A DNA stretch of 64,000 nucleotides from Paenibacillus sp. S150 (GTDB lineage: Bacteria > Bacillota > Bacilli > Paenibacillales > Paenibacillaceae): positions 35,959 through 99,958 of the forward strand of contig NZ_JACBYI010000021.1 of assembly GCF_019352175.1 (NCBI RefSeq), given 5' to 3'. The notes beneath the pieces were generated by a model. It was not told where the DNA came from. It saw only the letters and a list, made by a program, of their open reading frames with translations, and ran no database searches. Positions 58,649 to 64,000 of the stretch are shown here, piece by piece (within the stretch, counting starts at the first letter, position 1; the number at the start of each line of letters is the position of its first letter). The position numbers and the translations under genes were made by a program.

Positions 58649-59635
58649 ATGAACAGAATTACTGAAATCCTAAACATTCAATACCCGATTATCCAGGCAC
58701 CAATGGCTTGGATTACCTCAGCTGAGTTAGTTGCCGCTGTATCAAATGCGGGAGGCATGGGAACATTAGGGGCCAATGCCGGACAAACAACGGTTACCAC
58801 CGATCCGGTTGAAACTGGCGAGCGTATGCGCGCTCAGATTCGCAAGACGCGTACATTAACGGATAAACCGTTTGCTGTAAACTACATGTTACCTCGTGCA
58901 GGAAATGATGAGGCAACTCAATTATCCAATGCATTTTCCGAGGTGATTCTCAAGGTTGTATGCGAAGAAAAGGTAGAGTATATTGCGGCTGTTGGTGATA
59001 TAAATGCTGAAGCGATTAAGCGTTTAAAGGAGCTTGGTTTAACTGTTATTTATCGTGCTCTGAATCCTACAATAGAAAACTCGAAACAGGCTGAAGCATT
59101 AGGAGTAGACATCATTGTAGCAACAGGTTTCGATGAAGGTGGCGGTATGCCAAGTAAATCCATAGGTACTTTCAGTATTGTCCCAATCATTGCAGATAGC
59201 GTAAGCATTCCTATTATGGCAGCTGGCGGGATTGTAGATAACCGGGGATTTAAGGCGGCTCTCGCTCTTGGTGCTGAGGGAGCGTATGTAGGTACAGCAT
59301 TCATGGTAGCTGAAGAATGTGTGACATCTGATGCTTGCAAACAAGATATCATAGATACTGAATCCACTGATTTGCTGCTGTATAAAGCACTGCCCGGCTA
59401 CTGGCGCGCAACCCCCCATAAGCTTGCATTTGAATGTTACGAAAAATATAAGCAGGGTGAAACTGTTCTGGAAATTGCCAAGACGATGAAGGGTACTCAG
59501 GGACCCAAAATTGCTCAGCTGGATGGTGATCTGGACAATGGTATCAATAGTGTAAACAGTGCAATTAGCCTGATCAAAGAAATCCGCACCTGCCAGGCGA
59601 TTATTGATGACATGGTAAAAGGGTTGAATATTTAA
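58649..59635 (+). CDS. nitronate monooxygenase family FMN enzyme
   Basis: 328 residues of the NMO/FabK TIM-barrel family: IQYPIIQAPMAWITSAELVA, AVSNAGGMGTLGANAGQTTV, then DIIVATGFDEGGGMPSKSIG, PIMAAGGIVDNRGFKAALAL and GAEGAYVGTAFMVAEEC. FMN-binding glycine segments are conserved. It oxidises nitronates to ketones and nitrite, or may act on other substrates of the family. AGGAGG lies 7 nt before ATG. Part of the marR-NMO-MFS cluster. Confidence 0.9.
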   Translation: MNRITEILNIQYPIIQAPMAWITSAELVAAVSNAGGMGTLGANAGQTTVTTDPVETGERMRAQIRKTRTLTDKPFAVNYMLPRAGNDEATQLSNAFSEVILKVVCEEKVEYIAAVGDINAEAIKRLKELGLTVIYRALNPTIENSKQAEALGVDIIVATGFDEGGGMPSKSIGTFSIVPIIADSVSIPIMAAGGIVDNRGFKAALALGAEGAYVGTAFMVAEECVTSDACKQDIIDTESTDLLLYKALPGYWRATPHKLAFECYEKYKQGETVLEIAKTMKGTQGPKIAQLDGDLDNGINSVNSAISLIKEIRTCQAIIDDMVKGLNI

Positions 59636-59704
59636 GAAATGTGAGCTGGGCCTTCCAATAGCACTGCCATGGATTAGAGGGCCTTTAGACAAGTGAAAAG
59701 GAGT

Positions 59705-59914
59705 ATGAAAATGTTTGAAATGCTGTTAAAAATCAATAACCTTCAAAAGCGTAAAAATAAATTTAAAAAATCCCCTTGAGCATTTCTCCGATCTGTTATC
59801 TCGCATTGCCACTCCGGTGCAGGCAGCATTCTGCAGCAGTTTTTTCCACATTCCCGCAGAAGACATGTTCAATCACGATTGCAGATATTTTACGATAAAA
59901 GAGGAGATTTTACG
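59705..59914 (+). pseudogene. possible broken small gene before the MFS gene
   Basis: ATG at 59705 (and 59711, the latter with GGAG 7 nt upstream) opens 24 codons ending MLLKINNLQKRKNKFKKSP-stop. In another frame the sequence continues EHFSDLLSRIATPVQAAFCS and FFHIPAEDMFNHDCRYFTIK, open up to the MFS start. One base change near 59775 would join them. No family is recognised, and it could be chance. Confidence 0.3.
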
Positions 59915-61357
59915 ATGGACCCAAAGCAAAAAATCAATTTAGAGATAAATGCTGAGCGGACGGCCAGGATGGCGCTTTTTCTCGCAATTATAACGTGTTT
60001 TGCAGGGCCCTTTGCGGCAAGCGCGATAAACCTTGCCATTCCTGCAGTGTCTGCGGAGTTTGGAAGCGGCGCCGAGCTTACGGGATGGCTCATTACGGGA
60101 TTTTTGATTAGTAATGTAGTGTTTTCCGTGCCCTTTGGCAGAATAGCAGATCTTACTGGGAGAAAGCGTATTTTTGCGGTCGGCGTGGGGATTTTCGCTG
60201 CCACATCGATTGCCTGCGCATTTGCAACTTCCGTATGGGTCTTGATCGTTCTGCGCATTATACAGGGCGTGGGCGGGGCTATGTTCGCCAGCACGAACAT
60301 AGCAATCATGATCGACACGTGTGCGCCTCACAAGAAAGGAAAGGCGCTGGGTCTTGCCATTGCTTCGGCTTATATCGGGCTTTCTGCCGGCTCCACGCTT
60401 GGCGGAGCTTTAAATAACTACCTTGGCTGGCGGTCGATCTTCATCGTGATGACGCTTATCGGTCTTATTTCCCTGATCCTGATTATATTAAAGCTGCCGG
60501 ATGATTCGAAGAAATCCGCTGGTGAAAATTTCGACGTACCGGGGAACCTGATGTATATCGCTGCCAGCTCGCTTGTTTTGATCGGACTTTCCATGTGGGC
60601 AGGTTATCGCTGGGCAATCGCTTTAATACCCGTAGGCTTACTGATCGGAGTAGTATTCGCTAGGCATGAGCTGAAACGCCAAAACCCCGTCCTCGACGTC
60701 AGACTTCTCGCAAGCAATAAAAACTATGCTTTTTCAAATATAGCGACATTTTTGAATTATGCGTTTGTCGCTGGCTTAACTTACTACCTGTCGATATACC
60801 TTCAGCTCGTCAAGGGGCTTAATCCAATGATTTCTGGTGCGATCATGCTGGGCCAGCCGCTGTTTCAAGCCATCATTTCTCCATATGCGGGAAAGCTGTC
60901 CGACAGGGTTTCGCCGTTCAAAGTCGCGACGGCAGGAATGGCGATCTGCGCAGCCGGCCTGCTTGGTTTCTGTTTCATAAGCGAGAGCACCCCTCTTGCG
61001 TATGTGATTGCAGTACTGGTCGTGATCGGTATGGGCTTTGGCGTCTTCTCATCCCCGAATTCCAACGCGATTATGTCATGCGTAGGACCTCAGGAGTACG
61101 CCGCTGCGACCTCGTTACAGACAACAATGCGAAATCTCGGACAGACGGTAAGCCTAAGTATCGTGACGTCTATCATGACTGCCTACATCGGGAAAACAGC
61201 CTTCGCGGACGCGCCAGTGTCTTCGTTGATTTTGTCGATGCGCACAGGCTTCATTATCTTTACCGTGCTCTGCATAATTGGAGTTTTCTTCTCAATGGAG
61301 AGAAAGAGCGGCAATCCGGCGATAACGATCCAGAACAAACGGGAGGCTCAAAATTAA
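59915..61357 (+). CDS. MFS multidrug exporter, DHA2-like (14 helices)
   Basis: 480 residues from ATG at 59915 (GAGGAG 8 nt upstream). About 14 membrane helices; motif A after helix 2 reads GRIADLTGRKRIFAVG; the helix 5 segment reads GLAIASAYIGLSAGSTLGGA, typical of drug/proton antiporters. Related to QacA/LmrB-type exporters. Probably co-transcribed with marR and nitronate monooxygenase. Codon use looks different from its AT-richer neighbours upstream, which may hint at separate origins. Confidence 0.9.
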   Translation: MDPKQKINLEINAERTARMALFLAIITCFAGPFAASAINLAIPAVSAEFGSGAELTGWLITGFLISNVVFSVPFGRIADLTGRKRIFAVGVGIFAATSIACAFATSVWVLIVLRIIQGVGGAMFASTNIAIMIDTCAPHKKGKALGLAIASAYIGLSAGSTLGGALNNYLGWRSIFIVMTLIGLISLILIILKLPDDSKKSAGENFDVPGNLMYIAASSLVLIGLSMWAGYRWAIALIPVGLLIGVVFARHELKRQNPVLDVRLLASNKNYAFSNIATFLNYAFVAGLTYYLSIYLQLVKGLNPMISGAIMLGQPLFQAIISPYAGKLSDRVSPFKVATAGMAICAAGLLGFCFISESTPLAYVIAVLVVIGMGFGVFSSPNSNAIMSCVGPQEYAAATSLQTTMRNLGQTVSLSIVTSIMTAYIGKTAFADAPVSSLILSMRTGFIIFTVLCIIGVFFSMERKSGNPAITIQNKREAQN

Positions 61358-61393
61358 GGAGCTCGGATCTGATATTGTATGCGAATAAATCCA

Positions 61394-61429
61394 TGCCGAG
61401 TTTACTTTTCCAGTAAACTTGGCTTTTTT
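61394..61429 (+). terminator. terminator of the MFS gene
   Basis: GCCGAGTTTACT pairs with AGTAAACTTGGC, followed by six T. Confidence 0.85.
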
Positions 61430-61512
61430 CTATTTACAGGAATACCCATAGCTAGAATAATCTTTATTTTTTCTTTACCGGTGGTATCTCTAACCGCAAT
61501 TCCTCTGGTCAT
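61402..61512 (-). CDS. possible 36-residue protein
   Basis: ATG at 61512 has GGGAGG 7 nt upstream on the minus strand. The product (MTRGIAVRDTTGKEKIKIIL then AMGIPVNRKKPSLLEK) is basic with no membrane segment. Its end overlaps the terminator of the convergent MFS gene, and no family is recognised, so it may be spurious. Confidence 0.25.
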   Translation of the reverse strand: MTRGIAVRDTTGKEKIKIILAMGIPVNRKKPSLLEK

Positions 61513-61603
61513 AAAAAAGCCTCCCGCAGACTTGTCGATATATCGTTTAGGCATGCCGCGCCTAGAAAATATATTCTTATAACATCCCCCCGGGAGGTTA
61601 ATT

Positions 61604-63409
61604 TCAATACATTAATCCCTCGGCATAGCCTTCGCCCTCCAGCAAATCGTACTCCACCATGCGGTAGTCAGCCAGCAGCTCCTGCTGTCCGGACGTGAGA
61701 CTTGCCGGCTCGCCGGAAGCGCCGATCAGCACATTTTTGCTCAGACCGGGAAGCTGTGCCTGAACCTGCTCCAGCATTTTATAGAAAGGCGGGAGCGTTT
61801 GACCCGACAGCTTAAACACGGTGGGCCCAAGATAAGCCGGACTGATTGTACCCAGCGGCTCGTTGCCGATATCGAAGTTGGCGAGAATCATCAGCTTGGT
61901 TTCATGCTTCAGCCTCGGGTTTTCATCCCAGCCCGCCTCCGTATAGATTCCCGCCGACAGCGCCGGAAGATGATCCCCCCAGAATACGGCAATCGTAGGC
62001 CGCTCAAGCGTTTTCAGCTCCTGCTGCAGGTAAGACAGTGCCTCGTCCGTCAGCTTCGTATTCTGAACATATGTCTCCAGCTCATCCTTCCAGGCAGCCT
62101 GAACGCCTTGCACGGCAATGGTATTGGGACCATTCAGCCCCTTCGTGAACGGAAAATGGTTCTGCATCGTTACCAGATGCACAAACACCGGTACCGCTGC
62201 CGCCTTCAGTTCACGAACCGCCTCCTGCACGGCGGCTTTGTCGGAGATATAGCCGTCCGGTGTAATCCGCTCGGCATCCTGCAGATCCTTCTCGCTCGTG
62301 AACCGGTCGAATCCAAGCACCGGATAGACCCGGTTGCGGTTATAGAACGTCTCATCGAACGGATGCACCGCCAGCGTCAGATAGCCTTTCGCCTTCAGAA
62401 TACTGACTATGGACGGCAGCGAGGACATCTTGACAAGCCGCTGCTGGTAAGGAATCGAGCCGTCCCCCAGAAAATACATCGACATGCCCGTCAGCGCTTC
62501 GAATTCCACATTGGCCGTGTTGCCGCCGAACTCAGGCGAGAGCAGGAACCCTGCGGGGGTGGCGCCTTCCTCCCGACGAATGAATTTCAGCGGGTCCTCG
62601 CTGAGCTGGAGGCCGGGCAGACGCGTCGGATCAAAAAACGCCTCATCCATCATGAACAAGATATTCGGCTGCTCCGCCGCTGATTGCGCAGAGCTGTTAT
62701 CCGGCAACGCGCTGTATTTTGCAGCAACAGCTTCTACGGCCTCCCGGCTGTAGCCCTCCGGCTTCTCCAGCAGCTTCTGGCGCAGATTCCCCGTAAAGGC
62801 AAACACAAAACCATTCTGCGAGTAATTCACCTTCTGGTTCCAGAAGATATTCTGATAATTCAAGGAAGAGGCAAATGCGGTCTGCCTGCTGACCATAATA
62901 ATAAAGCCGGCAACCATTCCGGCGGACACCGCCGTAAGCAGCAGCCGCAGCGGCAGCCGGATTCGGATTTTGGGCAGCTTGAGAAGCAGCCAGACGCCTG
63001 CGGCAACCGCCGGCACCGCAAGTCCCACCGCAAGGGGGGAAATCATGCCTTTGGTGATCTTACTCATTTCTCCGGCGTTCTTCACCAGCATCAAATCCCA
63101 CGGAAACAGCGGTTCTCCGGTAGTGCCTTGCTTCTTGTAGTTGGCAAGCCCGAGCAGAAGAACCAGCACAAAGCCAACCGCCGGCCCAATGTATATATTG
63201 GGCAATACCGCCGACAAGGCCAGCAATACAAAGAAAAATAACAGGCTTCCGCCCAGATACAGCCAGCAGGACTTTCCGATCCAATCAAGCACGCTGATAA
63301 AATTCATATTCAATGAAGCCGCCTGGATAAAAAAGTTCAGCACAAAACCGCCCAGCAGCAGGCCGAGCAGCAGAAATCCCAATCTTTTGGAAGGCTGAAA
63401 ATAACGCAT
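61604..63409 (-). CDS. LTA-synthase-family membrane sulfatase-like protein
   Basis: 601 residues from ATG at 63409 (AGGAG 8 nt upstream). Five N-terminal membrane helices (to about residue 195) precede an extracellular alkaline-phosphatase-type domain: FMMDEAFFDPTRL (metal-binding region), FGGNTANVEFEALTG with the nucleophilic Thr, VTMQNHFPF and AVFWGDHLPALSAG with metal ligands His/Asp. LTA synthases polymerise glycerol-phosphate on a lipid anchor. Housekeeping LtaS has a similar layout, but this copy could be a primase-like or YvgJ/YqgS-like paralogue. Confidence 0.88.
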   Translation of the reverse strand: MRYFQPSKRLGFLLLGLLLGGFVLNFFIQAASLNMNFISVLDWIGKSCWLYLGGSLLFFFVLLALSAVLPNIYIGPAVGFVLVLLLGLANYKKQGTTGEPLFPWDLMLVKNAGEMSKITKGMISPLAVGLAVPAVAAGVWLLLKLPKIRIRLPLRLLLTAVSAGMVAGFIIMVSRQTAFASSLNYQNIFWNQKVNYSQNGFVFAFTGNLRQKLLEKPEGYSREAVEAVAAKYSALPDNSSAQSAAEQPNILFMMDEAFFDPTRLPGLQLSEDPLKFIRREEGATPAGFLLSPEFGGNTANVEFEALTGMSMYFLGDGSIPYQQRLVKMSSLPSIVSILKAKGYLTLAVHPFDETFYNRNRVYPVLGFDRFTSEKDLQDAERITPDGYISDKAAVQEAVRELKAAAVPVFVHLVTMQNHFPFTKGLNGPNTIAVQGVQAAWKDELETYVQNTKLTDEALSYLQQELKTLERPTIAVFWGDHLPALSAGIYTEAGWDENPRLKHETKLMILANFDIGNEPLGTISPAYLGPTVFKLSGQTLPPFYKMLEQVQAQLPGLSKNVLIGASGEPASLTSGQQELLADYRMVEYDLLEGEGYAEGLMY

Positions 63410-63480
63410 TGCTTTCACTCCTATCTGTACTAAACGTACAGTATACGCTTCCTAGCTTAAAGGAGCATTAAAACACTATC

Positions 63481-63808
63481 AAGCAGAAACGGCTGCGCCG
63501 TCCTTGACCGGGCAGCGCAGCTGTTTGCATTTCAGGTGTAAGGCTGCCTGCTGTTCCCTGGGTCTCCGGTTCCCCCGGCCGGCTGAAGCCCTTCCTCCCC
63601 GATTCCTCCAGACCTTCCTGCTGGGACCCGGCGGCTACGCCCAAGTGGAAAAAGGAATCTTAATCCGCACATTCCCTTTTTCGCCAGCATTAGCGGGAAA
63701 AAGGGACCTAATTCTTCTGTTTCGCACCCTTGCAGAGGAATACGCCTACATTAAGATGAACTTGAACCATTAATAAAAAGGGCAGCCATTTTAGTGGGAA
63801 AAAGTACA
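63481..63808 (+). repeat. dispersed intergenic repeat, copy 4 (interrupted by an insertion sequence)
   Basis: Begins AAGCAGAAACGGCTGCGCCG with GGGCAGCGCAGCTG, TTTCAGGTGTAAGG, GACCCGGCGG, CCAAGTGGAAAAAGG, CCAGCATTAGCGGGAAAAAGG, CCCTTGCAGAGGAATACGCC and CAGCCATTTTAGTGGGAAAA. Similarity to copies 1 and 2 stops abruptly after AGTACA near 63808, where the transposase-bearing sequence begins. Confidence 0.8.
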
Positions 63809-63827
63809 GGCCTGTTGATTAGCTAAA

Positions 63828-64000
63828 TTATGGATGAGGAAAAACCAGATCGTTTGCTAAATAAACCCTCCATTCCACGGGTAAGGTTTGTAAACTAAAC
63901 AAGCGACCAAAATCGGCAAACGTCAATCGGGCACTCCAATGAACCACCGTGTTTCCTTGGTCGAACAGGAACTTCAGCAATACGTAAACCAGCAGAGCAG
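63828..64000 (-). CDS. transposase C-terminus (insertion sequence, runs off window)
   Basis: A minus-strand frame open from the window edge to TAA at 63828-63830 encodes 57 residues (LLVYVLLKFLFDQGNTVVHW, SARLTFADFGRLFSLQTLPV). A hydrophobic helix followed by a basic/aromatic tail, ending just inside the point where the intergenic repeat breaks off, fits the C-terminus of a DDE transposase, perhaps IS4-like. The catalytic domain lies outside the window, so the family is uncertain. Confidence 0.5.
   Translation of the reverse strand, partial: ALLVYVLLKFLFDQGNTVVHWSARLTFADFGRLFSLQTLPVEWRVYLANDLVFPHP

Overview
The window looks like chromosomal DNA of a Paenibacillus-type member of the Bacillales. 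This is inferred from gene content, not from a marker gene: two CUT1 sugar ABC loci with YesM/YesN-type or AraC-type regulators, a des-desK-desR cold-response locus arranged as in Bacillus subtilis, HelD, a collagen-like BclB exosporium protein, copper-amine-oxidase 'stalk' domain proteins, an LTA-synthase-type sulfatase, strong AGGAGG ribosome binding sites and many U-tailed hairpin terminators. Base composition is slightly GC-rich. I found no rRNA, tRNA, CRISPR array, phage or plasmid module.

Layout. 1-2.4 kb: 5' part of a SWIM zinc-finger gene, a decayed GDPD gene, and a long intergenic repeat carrying two small palindromic insertions. 2.5-5.6 kb: desR, desK and the fatty acid desaturase des, with a palindrome upstream of the des promoter. 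5.9-6.4 kb: a frameshifted secreted metallopeptidase overlapping a 26-residue peptide gene. 6.5-14.6 kb: sugar ABC locus 1 (binding lipoprotein, two permeases, YesM-like kinase, a second membrane-anchored binding protein, YesN-like regulator). 15.2-17.3 kb: spore surface genes. 17.5-19.9 kb: small genes and a manganese catalase. 20.0-20.7 kb: the full-length dispersed repeat. 20.9-26.7 kb: aldo/keto reductase, TPR protein, and marR with a frameshifted MMPL exporter. 26.9-35.7 kb: sugar locus 2 (GntR regulator, sialidase-like hydrolase, two permeases, binding protein, AraC regulator). 35.8-40.2 kb: housekeeping genes including rpiA and fsa. 40.5-43.5 kb: marR-MFS facing a second MFS gene. 43.7-46.2 kb: helD and a divergent candidate small RNA. 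46.9-56.5 kb: ArAE exporter, PAP2 phosphatase, an orphan Hfq-like protein, pgl, a LytTR regulator under a cre site, a PrsA-like foldase, a nitroreductase, a stalk lipoprotein and TraX. 56.7-61.4 kb: an esterase, then a marR-nitronate monooxygenase-MFS cluster. 61.6-63.4 kb: LTA-synthase-family gene. 63.5-64 kb: another repeat copy, interrupted by the end of an insertion sequence.

How the genes work together. The two sugar loci each join extracellular capture, import and a dedicated membrane sensor or regulator. desK/desR would adjust membrane fluidity through des. Three marR genes each sit next to an exporter, and two of them have a near-consensus promoter with an inverted repeat where an autorepressor would bind.

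Most notable items: a roughly 700 bp non-coding repeat family (five copies here) with a palindromic element inserted in one copy and the matching empty site in another; a second 153 bp element with 16 bp terminal inverted repeats and a 5 bp target duplication; a consensus promoter-terminator pair without a plausible gene opposite helD; a stand-alone, sequence-divergent Hfq; and the kinase/binding-protein/regulator trio in sugar locus 1.
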